A DNA stretch of 64,000 bases, taken from positions 265,418 through 329,417 of the forward strand of contig NZ_JAIUZM010000005.1 of the NCBI RefSeq assembly GCF_020171345.1. The letters are read 5' to 3'. Below are positions 30,287-38,868 of the stretch, in pieces. The translations under genes and the position numbers were made by a program. Position 1 is the first letter of the stretch. Every line of letters starts with the position of its first letter. The DNA comes from Microbulbifer agarilyticus. Its GTDB lineage: Bacteria > Pseudomonadota > Gammaproteobacteria > Pseudomonadales > Cellvibrionaceae. The notes under the pieces are model-generated. The model worked only from the letters and a program-made list of their open reading frames with translations. It had not been told where the DNA came from and did no database searches.

Positions 30287-30382
30287 AATGGGGATCAGGT
30301 TTCAAAATCGCTGCGAGTACATCCATGTACGCTCCGGCGGTGACGTCCCTGTCACCGACGGTTTTGAAACCTGATCCCCATT
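30287..30382 (+). repeat. Palindromic three-way-junction repeat, copy 2
   Basis: Perfect 21-bp inverted arms (30287-30307 and 30362-30382) enclose a 54-base head with two hairpins: GTACA/TGTAC around TCCA (about 30317-30330) and CGGTGAC/GTCACCG (30338-30344 with 30351-30357). Arm sequence is unrelated to copy 1, while the head is conserved with compensatory changes in both stems. Confidence 0.85.
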
Positions 30383-30495
30383 ACTCCCGCTTCAATTTTT
30401 AGTTTCGTGCTTCGTAAGCCCGGGAGCTTCGAGAAAGCGCGAAACGCCGATCATTTTAGTGAAAATTTCTGAGCTACAACCGAAGTAGATAGCCA

Positions 30496-33300
30496 ATGAC
30501 CGACTACAAAGCGACCCTGAATCTTCCTCAAACCGATTTCCCGATGCGTGGCAACCTGCCTAACCGGGAGCCGGAGATTCTGAAAAAATGGCAAGAAGGC
30601 AAGCTTTACGAAAAGATTCGTGAAGCCCGTGCTGGTCGTGAGCAATTTATCCTGCACGATGGCCCCCCCTATGCCAACGGCGATATTCACATCGGTCACT
30701 CGGTTAACAAAATCCTCAAGGACATCATCGTCAAGTCGAAAACCCTCAGCGGCTTCGACGCCCCTTACGTGCCTGGTTGGGACTGCCACGGTCTGCCTAT
30801 CGAACACAAAGTGGAGCAGAAAGTTGGCAAGGCTGGCGTCAAGGTGGATCACAAAACGTTCCGCCAAAAATGCCGCGAGTACGCAGCCAAGCAGGTAGAG
30901 GGTCAAAAGAAAGACTTTATTCGTCTCGGCGTGTTCGGTGAGTGGGACAACCCCTACCGCACCATGGACTTCCAGTTCGAAGCGGACATCATTCGCTCCC
31001 TGGCGGGCGTGGTAAAAAATGGCCACCTTTCCCGCGGCTTCAAGCCGGTCTACTGGAGTGTGGTGGGCGGATCCGCCCTGGCCGAAGCGGAAGTCGAGTA
31101 CCAGGATAAAACCTCCTTCTCCATCGACGTTTGCTACCCGGTAACCGACGAGACCGCGTTGGCCATCGCCGATGCCGCCGGCGGCCACGCCGGTGATGGG
31201 CAGCTTTCCGTAGTGATCTGGACCACCACCCCCTGGACCCTGCCTTCTTCCCAGGCCGTATCCGTAAACGGCGACCTCGAGTATGTGGTTGTGCAGGTGG
31301 GTGGCAAGCGCTTGCTACTCGCCGAGGCACTCAAAGATGACGTCTTGGCACGTGCGGGCCTGGAAGGTGAAGTGGTTGGTCGTATCCGCGGCGCCGCGCT
31401 GGAACACCTCAAGATCAAGCACCCCTTCTACGATAAAGAGTTGCCGATCATCCTCGGTGATCACGTCACCACGGATGCCGGTACCGGCTGTGTGCACACA
31501 GCACCCGACCACGGCCCGGACGACTTCAATGTGGGCAAGCGTTACGGCATCGAGACTCTGAATTATGTTGACGACAACGGTGTATTCCGTGATGCGGTGC
31601 CCGTGTTCGCCGGTGAGCATGTGTACAAAGTTGACGGTAAAATTGTCGAACTACTGAAAGAAAAAGGTGTACTGCTGTTTGAGGACAAACTGCTGCACAG
31701 CTACCCGCATTGCTGGCGTACCAAAACGCCGCTGATTTATCGCGCGACCCCGCAGTGGTTTGTCAGCATGCAGCAGAACGATTTGCTGGAGCACGCGCAA
31801 AAAGCGGCGGATGAAGTACAGTGGATCCCGGGTTGGGGCAAGGCGCGTATCGACTCCATGCTGGATGCCAGCCCGGACTGGTGTATCTCCCGCCAGCGTA
31901 CCTGGGGTGTACCTATCGCGCTGTTCGTGCACAAGGAAACCCAAGAGATCCATCCGGAGACCCCGGCGCTGATGGAAAAAGTGGCGCAGAAGGTCGAAGA
32001 AGGCGGTATGGACGTCTGGTTCGAACTGGATGCCGAAGAGCTGTTGGGTGATGAAGCGAATAATTACCAGAAGGTAACCGACACTCTGGACGTATGGTTC
32101 GATTCCGGCGTAACGCATCAGGCAGTACTCGAGCGCCGTGAAGGGCTGCGCTTCCCGGCGGATCTGTATCTGGAAGGTTCAGACCAGCACCGCGGTTGGT
32201 TCCAGTCTTCCCTGAAAACCTCGATTGCCATCAACGACTGCGCCCCCTACAAGCAAGTGCTGACCCATGGTTTCACCGTGGATGCGCAGGGCCGCAAGAT
32301 GTCCAAGTCCGTTGGCAACGTGGTGGCTCCTCAGGATGTGATCAATAAACTGGGCGCGGATGTATTACGTCTGTGGGTTGCGGCGACCGACTTTAGTGGC
32401 GAGATGGGGGTTTCCGACGAAATCCTGAAGCGCACCGCGGATTCTTACCGCCGCCTGCGCAACACTGCGCGCTTCTTCCTATCTAACCTGGCGGGTTTTG
32501 ACCCGGCGAAAGATCTGTTGCCGGTACAAGAACTGCTGGCGCTGGACCGCTGGGCGCTGGAGCAGGCCGCGAAGCTGCAGGAAGAAATCATCGCTTCCTA
32601 CGACCGCTATCAGTTCCACCAGATCTATCAGAAGTTGCATAACTTCTGTGTGGTGGAAATGGGTGGCTTCTACCTGGATATCATCAAGGATCGCCAGTAC
32701 ACCACTCAGGCAGACAGCGTCGCGCGCCGCTCCGCGCAGACTGCGCTGTATCACATCATGCAGGCGTTTGTGCGCTGGGTAGCGCCGATCCTGAGCTTCA
32801 CCGCGGAGGAGCTGTGGAAGTTTATTCCGGGCAATACCGAGGACAGCGTCATGCTGGCGGAGTGGCACGAATTCCCCGAGTTGCCACAAGGCGCCGAAAT
32901 GGGAGATGACTTCTGGGCTGCCATTGCCGATGTGAAAACTGCGGTGAACAAGGTGCTCGAAGAGCAGCGTGCGGCGGGCAATATCGGTGGCTCCCTGCAG
33001 GCCGCGGTTACTTTGTTTGCCGACCCAGCATTGCAAGCCAAGCTGGATGCACTGAAAGATGAGCTGCGCTTTGTGCTGATTTGTTCCTCCACCTCCGTGC
33101 AGCCGATTGCCGATGCGGCGGGCGCTGAAGAGACCGAACTCGCCGGCTTGCGTGTGTCTGTGCATAAGGTCGATGCGCCGAAATGCGGCCGTTGCTGGCA
33201 CTATCGTGAAGATGTGGGCAGCAACAGTGAACACCCGGAATTGTGTGGGCGCTGTGTAGAAAACGTAAGTGGCAATGGTGAAGAGCGCTACTTTGCATAA
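30496..33300 (+). CDS. ileS: Isoleucyl-tRNA synthetase
   Basis: A 934-residue class I synthetase that charges tRNA-Ile and edits valine. The HIGH signature appears as [14 protein letters not shown] (around residues 68-71) and the KMSKS loop as [10 protein letters not shown]. The CP1 editing domain lies between them ([12 protein letters not shown] and [14 protein letters not shown]). The C-terminal zinc-binding cysteines are in [12 protein letters not shown] and CGRCVENV. It is the bacterial (non-mupirocin-resistant) type by length and motif form. The last 16 bases of the coding region are repeated twice more just downstream. Confidence 0.98.
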   Translation: MTDYKATLNLPQTDFPMRGNLPNREPEILKKWQEGKLYEKIREARAGREQFILHDGPPYANGDIHIGHSVNKILKDIIVKSKTLSGFDAPYVPGWDCHGLPIEHKVEQKVGKAGVKVDHKTFRQKCREYAAKQVEGQKKDFIRLGVFGEWDNPYRTMDFQFEADIIRSLAGVVKNGHLSRGFKPVYWSVVGGSALAEAEVEYQDKTSFSIDVCYPVTDETALAIADAAGGHAGDGQLSVVIWTTTPWTLPSSQAVSVNGDLEYVVVQVGGKRLLLAEALKDDVLARAGLEGEVVGRIRGAALEHLKIKHPFYDKELPIILGDHVTTDAGTGCVHTAPDHGPDDFNVGKRYGIETLNYVDDNGVFRDAVPVFAGEHVYKVDGKIVELLKEKGVLLFEDKLLHSYPHCWRTKTPLIYRATPQWFVSMQQNDLLEHAQKAADEVQWIPGWGKARIDSMLDASPDWCISRQRTWGVPIALFVHKETQEIHPETPALMEKVAQKVEEGGMDVWFELDAEELLGDEANNYQKVTDTLDVWFDSGVTHQAVLERREGLRFPADLYLEGSDQHRGWFQSSLKTSIAINDCAPYKQVLTHGFTVDAQGRKMSKSVGNVVAPQDVINKLGADVLRLWVAATDFSGEMGVSDEILKRTADSYRRLRNTARFFLSNLAGFDPAKDLLPVQELLALDRWALEQAAKLQEEIIASYDRYQFHQIYQKLHNFCVVEMGGFYLDIIKDRQYTTQADSVARRSAQTALYHIMQAFVRWVAPILSFTAEELWKFIPGNTEDSVMLAEWHEFPELPQGAEMGDDFWAAIADVKTAVNKVLEEQRAAGNIGGSLQAAVTLFADPALQAKLDALKDELRFVLICSSTSVQPIADAAGAEETELAGLRVSVHKVDAPKCGRCWHYREDVGSNSEHPELCGRCVENVSGNGEERYFA

Positions 33301-33339
33301 TGAGCGCTACTTTGTATGAGGAATGCGACTTTGCATGAG
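33283..33339 (+). repeat. 19-bp tandem triplication at the ileS 3' end
   Basis: Three 19-bp units start at 33283, 33302 and 33321 (core GAGCGCTACTTTGCAT; the third has two changes). The first unit contains the ileS stop codon; the third leads into the lspA ribosome-binding site. Confidence 0.8.
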
Positions 33340-33346
33340 GAACGCT

Positions 33347-33892
33347 ATGCCTAACGCTCTCAAACCCAAGTCCTCGTTTGGGCTGTTCGCGACACCCTGG
33401 CGGTGGTACCTGCTGTCGCTGGTGGTGATTGTGATTGATATCGCCACCAAGGTCTGGGCGGTGGAACGCTTTATGTATGGCCCGCCACTGCAGATTATTC
33501 CTGGCTTTTTACAGTTCACCTATGCCGAAAACTACGGTGCTGCGTTCAGCTTTCTGGCGGATGCCGGGGGGTGGCAGCGGTGGTTTTTCGGTGCGGTGGC
33601 CGTGATCTTCAGTGCCGTGGTGATCGTCTGGATCAAAAAGCTGCCGGCGGATAAACGCTGGGAGCCCATGGCGCTGGCGCTTATTCTTGGCGGTGCACTG
33701 GGTAACCTGTGGGATCGTATGCTGCTCGGTTATGTGCGTGATTTTATCTCCGTCTACTACGGGGACTGGCATTTTCCGGTATTCAACGTCGCCGATATGG
33801 CAATTTCCGTGGGCGCCGCAATGCTGCTGATCGAGCTGCTGTTTTTTAAAGAGAAAGACGAAGAATCGAACAAGAGTGGCGCGGAAGCCTAG
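33347..33892 (+). CDS. lspA: Lipoprotein signal peptidase (signal peptidase II)
   Basis: A 181-residue inner-membrane aspartyl protease that cleaves prolipoprotein signal peptides after lipidation. Four hydrophobic segments are seen. Catalytic aspartates lie in GGALGNLWDRMLLGYVRDFI and FPVFNVADMAISVG. The ATG at 33347 follows GAGGAA; an ATG at 33323 lies within the tandem repeat and is less likely. It lies between ileS and fkpB as in E. coli and Pseudomonas. The lipoproteins BamD and possibly the acylase of this window would be its substrates. Confidence 0.95.
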   Translation: MPNALKPKSSFGLFATPWRWYLLSLVVIVIDIATKVWAVERFMYGPPLQIIPGFLQFTYAENYGAAFSFLADAGGWQRWFFGAVAVIFSAVVIVWIKKLPADKRWEPMALALILGGALGNLWDRMLLGYVRDFISVYYGDWHFPVFNVADMAISVGAAMLLIELLFFKEKDEESNKSGAEA

Positions 33893-33925
33893 TCGCTTAA
33901 CGGACGTACCTGTTAGAGAAGTAGT

Positions 33926-34366
33926 ATGAGTAATAACGTAATTGGCGAACACAGCCGCGTCACCTTGCACTTCGCATTGAAGCTGGATGATGGGTCGGAA
34001 ATTGACTCCAATTTTGAAGGTGAGCCGGCCACGTTTATCGTCGGCGACGGTAATCTGCTGCCTGGTTTTGAAAGCGCGTTGCTTGGCCTGAAAGCCGGTG
34101 ACGAGGCAGAAATCGAAGTTCCGCCGGAAGCGGGCTTCGGTCAGCGTAACCCGTCCAATATCCAAAAGGTGAAAAAGGGCCATTTTTCACCAGATATGGA
34201 GCTGGAAGAGGGCTTGGTGGTTTCGTTTGATAACGGTGATGGTGAATTGCCGGGTGTGATTCGCGCCATTGGCGAGGATGATGTGGAGGTGGATTTCAAT
34301 CACCCGCTTGCCGGTCAAACCGTATTCTTCCACGTGAAAATTCTCGAAGTGGCCTCGGTCAATTAA
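33926..34366 (+). CDS. fkpB: FKBP-type peptidyl-prolyl isomerase (SlpA/FkpB)
   Basis: A 146-residue cytoplasmic FKBP of the SlyD/SlpA type. The FKBP half-motifs are VTLHFALKLDDGSEIDSNF and FIVGDGNLLPGFESALLGLKAGD, separated by an inserted-flap chaperone domain (about 72-125; VPPEAGFGQRNP..., FNHPLAGQTVFFHVKILEV). It assists folding through prolyl isomerisation. It lies between lspA and ispH, with short gaps, so probably in one operon with ileS. Confidence 0.94.
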   Translation: MSNNVIGEHSRVTLHFALKLDDGSEIDSNFEGEPATFIVGDGNLLPGFESALLGLKAGDEAEIEVPPEAGFGQRNPSNIQKVKKGHFSPDMELEEGLVVSFDNGDGELPGVIRAIGEDDVEVDFNHPLAGQTVFFHVKILEVASVN

Positions 34367-34400
34367 TTAGACGGCTTAAATAGGTCAAGGACACAGTAAG

Positions 34401-35336
34401 ATGCAAATTCGTCTCGCCAATCCGCGCGGCTTCTGCGCCGGTGTTGACCGCGCTATTGATATCGTGAACCGCGCGCTGGATGTGTTTGGAGCACCCATCT
34501 ATGTGCGTCATGAAGTGGTACATAACAAATTTGTTGTAGATACCCTACGTGAGCGCGGTGCGGTGTTTGTGGACGAGCTGGATGAAGTGCCGGACGACGT
34601 GATTGTAATCTTCAGCGCGCACGGCGTATCCAAAGCCGTACAGCAGGAAGCGGCCGATCGCGGTTTGAAAGTGTTTGATGCAACCTGCCCGCTGGTCACC
34701 AAGGTGCATATCGAGGTGAGTAAATTCAGCAGCGATGGCAGTGAATGTATTCTGATCGGTCACGAAGGCCATCCCGAAGTGGAAGGCACTATGGGTCAGT
34801 ACGACACCAGTAATGGCGGCGCCATCTATCTGGTGGAAGATGAACAGGACGTGGCAGCGCTAGAGGTAAAGGATCCGTCCAACCTGACCTTTGTTACCCA
34901 GACCACCCTGTCCGTCGACGATACCTCCCGGGTGATCGATGCCCTGCGGGCCAAGTTCCCCAGTATTCGCGGCCCGCGCAAGGATGATATCTGCTATGCC
35001 ACCCAAAACCGGCAGGATGCGGTCAAGCAGCTGGCACTGGAGTGTGACCTGGTGCTGGTAGTGGGAAGCCCGAACAGTTCCAACTCCAACCGCCTGCGTG
35101 AGCTCGCCGAGCGCTGCGGTACCGAGGCCTACCTGATTGACGGCCCGGATTGCATCGATGCGTCCTGGCTGAAGAACAAACAACGCATTGGTATCACTGC
35201 TGGCGCATCGGCACCGGAAGTACTGGTGGAGCGAGTAATCAAGAAACTGCGAGATCTGGGCGCGGACGCCCCGGATGAAGTGGCCGGTATCCCGGAAAAC
35301 ATCAGCTTCAGCCTGCCCAAAGAGTTGCGGGCCTGA
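34401..35336 (+). CDS. ispH: 4-hydroxy-3-methylbut-2-enyl diphosphate reductase
   Basis: A 311-residue IspH (LytB), the last enzyme of the MEP isoprenoid pathway, making IPP and DMAPP with a 4Fe-4S cluster. The three cluster cysteines are in [12 protein letters not shown] (Cys12), [12 protein letters not shown] and [17 protein letters not shown] and [15 protein letters not shown] are also family blocks. It feeds IspB, encoded elsewhere in this window. It ends 13 bases before the convergent fimT. Confidence 0.97.
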   Translation: MQIRLANPRGFCAGVDRAIDIVNRALDVFGAPIYVRHEVVHNKFVVDTLRERGAVFVDELDEVPDDVIVIFSAHGVSKAVQQEAADRGLKVFDATCPLVTKVHIEVSKFSSDGSECILIGHEGHPEVEGTMGQYDTSNGGAIYLVEDEQDVAALEVKDPSNLTFVTQTTLSVDDTSRVIDALRAKFPSIRGPRKDDICYATQNRQDAVKQLALECDLVLVVGSPNSSNSNRLRELAERCGTEAYLIDGPDCIDASWLKNKQRIGITAGASAPEVLVERVIKKLRDLGADAPDEVAGIPENISFSLPKELRA

Positions 35337-35349
35337 CCCGCACAGTATT

Positions 35350-35865
35350 CTACTCGCACTCTGCAGCAGCGACCCTGTCCACCCGGACACGGCCGCTGCG
35401 CGCGAGAATTAGTTGGTAACCCTCTCCCGGGATTGTCGGACAAATAGTGAAGGTCCCAGCCTGAAAGCCGCCACCGCTGGCGGTACCCGCATAACGGCTT
35501 TCCCCCGAGCCAATAAACGAAACATAATTCGCCAGAGGCCCATTGGCGTTGACCGTCACTCCGGTCAGCGCCGTGCCTGTGGTGATTTGCCGCTCATTAG
35601 CATCACGCTCCCCATCGAAATCCCGGTCATAAAAGACTTCCCAGCCCGCATGCCAGGTGTCGAGCCTGCGTAGCGTGGCCCGGCGGTTTGTGCTGACGGC
35701 TTTGCTGCGCGTCAGGCGAATGGCTTGTAGAAGTGCGTCGGCGGCGGCCCTGGTACGGTTGGCTTCCAGTTGCTGCTGAAAGCTGGGTATGCCAATGGCG
35801 AGTAAAACGCCGAGAATGCTGCATGTGATCAACAGCTCGATCAGTGTGAGGCCGCGCTGGTTCAC
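35350..35865 (-). CDS. fimT: Type IV minor pseudopilin, GspH/FimT family (copy 1)
   Basis: A 171-residue prepilin-like protein. A short leader ending in Gly (VNQRG) is followed by LTLIELLITCSILGVLLAIGIPSF, with the conserved Glu at position 5 of the mature form and the hydrophobic N-helix. The start is a GTG at 35865 with AAGGAGGAG directly upstream; an ATG at 35997 would add 44 residues without homology. The rest is the GspH-like beta domain. It is divergent from the main minor-pilin operon and convergent with ispH. The two FimT copies in this window share the N-helix but differ elsewhere. Confidence 0.85.
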   Translation of the reverse strand: MNQRGLTLIELLITCSILGVLLAIGIPSFQQQLEANRTRAAADALLQAIRLTRSKAVSTNRRATLRRLDTWHAGWEVFYDRDFDGERDANERQITTGTALTGVTVNANGPLANYVSFIGSGESRYAGTASGGGFQAGTFTICPTIPGEGYQLILARSGRVRVDRVAAAECE

Positions 35866-36175
35866 AGCTCCTCCTTGAGTTGTATATATTTTCAGCGGTT
35901 GCCGTCCTGGTCGCCGCTTGCTCCCTTCAACTCGCCGTTTGTCGGCCGCTAATGCCGTAGTCGGCGTGAGCGTGATAGGGTGCGCAAAAGCTAACATCGC
36001 GCAAATTAGGCATCCAGTGCGGGCACATTGGAAATGCCTCTTAAGATAGAATCGACGCCAGTATTAGCAGTTCAACCGTACCACCTGTGGCGAATCATCA
36101 ATTTGCTTGTTGGTGGGTGAAAAATGAACAGTGTTCAGCAGTAATAAAAAGCAGAATATCCGAGGCTTACACACT
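35866..36175. other. Divergent region between two fimT genes
   Basis: About 310 bases with no gene; it presumably holds the promoters of copy 1 and of the minor-pilin operon. I looked for a sigma-54 GG-N10-GC element and did not find one with correct spacing. Confidence 0.45.
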
Positions 36176-36727
36176 ATGGGATCCAGACAGCAGGGCCTGA
36201 CCCTGATTGAGTTAATGATAACCCTCGCCGTTTTAGGGGTGATTACTGCCATCGCCGTGCCTGGCTTCAACTCCATGATTCAGAACACCCGCTCTGCCAC
36301 CCTCGGTGAAGAAATGGTCGGCGCGCTTCAGTTTGCGCGCAGTGAAGCCATCAAGCGCGGTGCGCGTGTGAGCCTGTGTGGCAGCTCCGATGGCTCCAGT
36401 TGTGATGGCGGCTGGACCGATAACTGGATCGTAGTCGTGGACACTGCGGCAACCGACGACGCAGCCTCTCCCGTTGTGGCCAATGCCGCAGCGGTGCTGC
36501 GTTTTTGGGAGGCCCCGGCGAATGGTGCCGCGGTCACTGCGACCCAGGGGGGCGGTTCCCCCACGTTTGTGCGCTTTACCCGTCAGGGAACGCTTGGTCT
36601 GTCAGGCACCGGTGAAGTAACCCTGAATACCAGTTTTAGCGGCTGCAGTAGCAACCGTGCGCGAGAAATTACTGTGGGTGCGGCGGGTATGTTGAATACC
36701 AAACGCAGTACCTCTGGTTGCTCCTAA
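36176..36727 (+). CDS. fimT: Type IV minor pseudopilin, GspH/FimT/FimU family (copy 2)
   Basis: A 183-residue prepilin with leader MGSRQQG, cleavage before LTLIELMITLAVLGVITAIAVPGFNSMI, the conserved Glu5, and a GspH domain with ARSEAIKRGARVSLC and NWIVVVD, as in FimT/FimU. The ATG at 36176 has GAGG about ten bases upstream; an upstream GTG (36131) would lengthen the leader beyond the usual size. It is the first gene of the fimT-pilV-pilW-pilX-pilY1-pilE operon, whose products prime pilus assembly at the inner membrane. Confidence 0.9.
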   Translation: MGSRQQGLTLIELMITLAVLGVITAIAVPGFNSMIQNTRSATLGEEMVGALQFARSEAIKRGARVSLCGSSDGSSCDGGWTDNWIVVVDTAATDDAASPVVANAAAVLRFWEAPANGAAVTATQGGGSPTFVRFTRQGTLGLSGTGEVTLNTSFSGCSSNRAREITVGAAGMLNTKRSTSGCS

Positions 36728-36757
36728 CAACGGGCCGGACCTACAAGGGGAATCTCA

Positions 36758-37183
36758 ATGAAGAAACAACAGGGCGCTGGCCTGATCGAAGTCATGGTAA
36801 CCGTACTGATTCTCGGTACCTCCCTGCTCGCACTTGCCGCACTGCAGAGCAAATCCCTGCAATACAACCACAGTGCCTACCTGCGTTCCCAGGCCAATAT
36901 TCTTGCTTACGATATCCTCGATCGTGCGCGTATTAACCGTGCCAATGCCGCGAATTATTCCCTCGGGGTCGATGATGCCAAGCCTACTGGAGGCACTCTG
37001 GCGCAACAGGATATGAATGAGTGGCTCACCAATGTGGAAACTATGCTGCCGGGTGCTGATGGTGGTATTGAATGCGTAGCCGCCACTAATTTCTGCACCG
37101 TTACCATCCAGTGGGGCGAGCAAAACAGTTCCGGCGACGCCAATGAAGACGAAAGTGAATTCGTCTACACCACGCGGCTGTGA
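36758..37183 (+). CDS. pilV: Type IV pilus minor pilin PilV
   Basis: A 141-residue minor pilin: leader MKKQQGAG, then LIEVMVTVLILGTSLLALAALQSKSLQYNHSAYLRSQANILAYDILDRARINR, the pattern of PilV. AAGGGG precedes the ATG. It forms part of the priming complex with PilW, PilX, FimU and PilY1. Two cysteines near the C terminus (CVAATNFC) may form a disulphide. Confidence 0.9.
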   Translation: MKKQQGAGLIEVMVTVLILGTSLLALAALQSKSLQYNHSAYLRSQANILAYDILDRARINRANAANYSLGVDDAKPTGGTLAQQDMNEWLTNVETMLPGADGGIECVAATNFCTVTIQWGEQNSSGDANEDESEFVYTTRL

Positions 37184-37196
37184 GGAGAAGTAAGCA

Positions 37197-38282
37197 ATGT
37201 TAAGAAAAATGCACACTCAAAGAACCTTGTACGGCCAGCAGGGTATCTCCCTGGTTGAATTGATGATCTCCATCACCATCGGCCTGATTTTAATGACCGG
37301 CGTGGTGCAGCTGTTCCTGTCGAGCCGCACTACGTTTTCCACCCAGCAGGCGCTGGCCCGGGTGCAGGAAAGTGGCCGCCTGGCGATGGAGTTTCTTGCC
37401 GAAGATATTCGTATGGCCGGCTATATGGGCTGCATGAGCCGCAATCTGAATTTTACCAACACCCTGAATAACTCTGGCGACCTCGAGTACAACTTCGAGA
37501 TCGGTATCGAGGGGCTGGATAATGTCGGCGCCACGCCCCCCGCGGGCTACCCGATGGATATCGTTGCGGGTACCGATGTACTGGTAGTACGCGGGGCCAA
37601 TGGCAATGGTGTGGATGTGACCCGCAATAACGACAGTGCCCAGTTGTTTGCTGAAGACACTGGGGTAACGGCCAGCTGTGGTGCGGGCCTGGACAGTTTT
37701 AGTGGGCTGTGTGAAAACGATATTCTAGTGGTATCCGATTGCTCCAAGGCGCGAGTATTCCAAGTGACGAACTTGCAGGCCTCAGGTGGTGGTGCTCTAG
37801 AGGTCAACGTTGTTCACTCCGGCGCAAATGCGACGCCCGGCAATGCTGTCTCTTCCTGGGGTGGAAACAGCAACCCCGAGGAAACCTTTGGTGATGATTC
37901 CGAAATCATCAAAATGAATACCTTCCTGTATTACATCGGCGACGGTAGCAATGGGCAGCCAAGTCTGTGGCAGACAACCAATGGTGGTACCGCGTTAGAG
38001 CTATTGGAAGGCGTCGAAGATATGCAGCTCACCTATGGCCGCGATACCTCCGGTGATGGCATCCCGGACACCTATGTTGATGCCTCTGTACTCACCTCGG
38101 CGGCCGCCTGGGAAGACATTTCCAGCGTTCGTGTGCAGTTGTTAATCCAGAGTACGGAAGACAATTTGTTGCAGGAAGAGCAGCCGTATACCTTCAATGG
38201 TGTCACCAACGCCGCGCCCGGTGACCGCCGTTTGCGCCAGGTGTTTATCAATACCGTCGGCATCCGCAGTCGCTTGCCCTGA
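37197..38282 (+). CDS. pilW: Type IV pilus minor pilin PilW
   Basis: A 361-residue PilW-family prepilin with leader ending QQG and N-helix ISLVELMISITIGLILMTGVVQLFLSS, followed by RVQESGRLAMEFLAEDIRMAGYMGC, the typical PilW block. The large periplasmic C-terminal domain ends in RRLRQVFINTVGIRSRLP. It lies 13 bases after pilV with GAGGAG upstream. In Pseudomonas PilW interacts with PilX and PilY1 at the pilus tip. Confidence 0.92.
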   Translation: MLRKMHTQRTLYGQQGISLVELMISITIGLILMTGVVQLFLSSRTTFSTQQALARVQESGRLAMEFLAEDIRMAGYMGCMSRNLNFTNTLNNSGDLEYNFEIGIEGLDNVGATPPAGYPMDIVAGTDVLVVRGANGNGVDVTRNNDSAQLFAEDTGVTASCGAGLDSFSGLCENDILVVSDCSKARVFQVTNLQASGGGALEVNVVHSGANATPGNAVSSWGGNSNPEETFGDDSEIIKMNTFLYYIGDGSNGQPSLWQTTNGGTALELLEGVEDMQLTYGRDTSGDGIPDTYVDASVLTSAAAWEDISSVRVQLLIQSTEDNLLQEEQPYTFNGVTNAAPGDRRLRQVFINTVGIRSRLP

Positions 38283-38307
38283 TCGAAGCGTCAATCACGA
38301 GAAGATT

Positions 38308-38847
38308 ATGAAAAAAGTAACAAGCTTCAATGCAATGCATGGTCAGCGCGGTATGACGCTGATCGTAGGCCTGATTATGGTGCTACTGATGACCCTGGTG
38401 GGTATGGCGGCTATTCGGGGCAGCAGCATGCAGGAACTGATGGCCGGCAACATGCGCGACCGTAACCTCGCGTTTCAGTCCGCCGAGGCGGGCCTGCGTG
38501 CGGGCGAAGAGGTGCTCACCGGCGCGACCATCCCGGTGTTTGATGGCACCACTGCCGGATTGGTTCAGGCGATGGACGGCTCCAGCAGTACCGGCTACTG
38601 GGATAGCTACGGATGGGATGCAGGTTCGGTTCGCAGTTCTGCGGGCGTTCAGTTGGTCGCCAGCCAGCCCCAGTATGTGATCGAAGAAGTGACCTCAACC
38701 ATCACTGCCACCGCAGCCGATGGCGGTGCGGTGGATTTCGCCAGTGCCCTGAAGACGGAAGACACGGTGTATTACCGGGTAACCAGTCGTGCCGAGGGTG
38801 GTACCGCAGATGCAGTAGTGATTCTCCAGTCCACCTACAAGCGCTAA
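38308..38847 (+). CDS. pilX: Type IV pilus minor pilin PilX
   Basis: A 179-residue PilX protein with leader MKKVTSFNAMHGQRG and N-helix MTLIVGLIMVLLMTLVGMAAIRGSSMQELMAGNMRDRNLAFQSAEAGLRAGE. Like other PilX proteins it lacks the usual Glu5 (Val at that position), and it has the AFQSAEAGLR block. The ATG at 38308 is preceded by GAGAAG. It sits between pilW and pilY1 and is thought to bridge the tip complex. Confidence 0.9.
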   Translation: MKKVTSFNAMHGQRGMTLIVGLIMVLLMTLVGMAAIRGSSMQELMAGNMRDRNLAFQSAEAGLRAGEEVLTGATIPVFDGTTAGLVQAMDGSSSTGYWDSYGWDAGSVRSSAGVQLVASQPQYVIEEVTSTITATAADGGAVDFASALKTEDTVYYRVTSRAEGGTADAVVILQSTYKR

Positions 38848-38868
38848 GTCGGGAAAAGGGAAGAATTG

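Larger units (their letters stand above)
30066..30495. other. ribF-ileS spacer with two long palindromic elements
   Basis: About 430 bases without a protein gene, occupied largely by the two inverted elements at 30126-30218 and 30287-30382. The rest must hold any ileS promoter and leader; no clear boxes were assigned. Confidence 0.7.

Noticed and set aside
30126..30382. Simple rho-independent terminators
   Set aside because: The stems are 19-21 bp with 53-54 base structured heads and no T-tract on either side.
36064..36130. Sigma-54 promoter for the minor-pilin operon
   Set aside because: A TGGC and a TTGC are present, but the GG to GC distance is four bases too long for the -24/-12 geometry.
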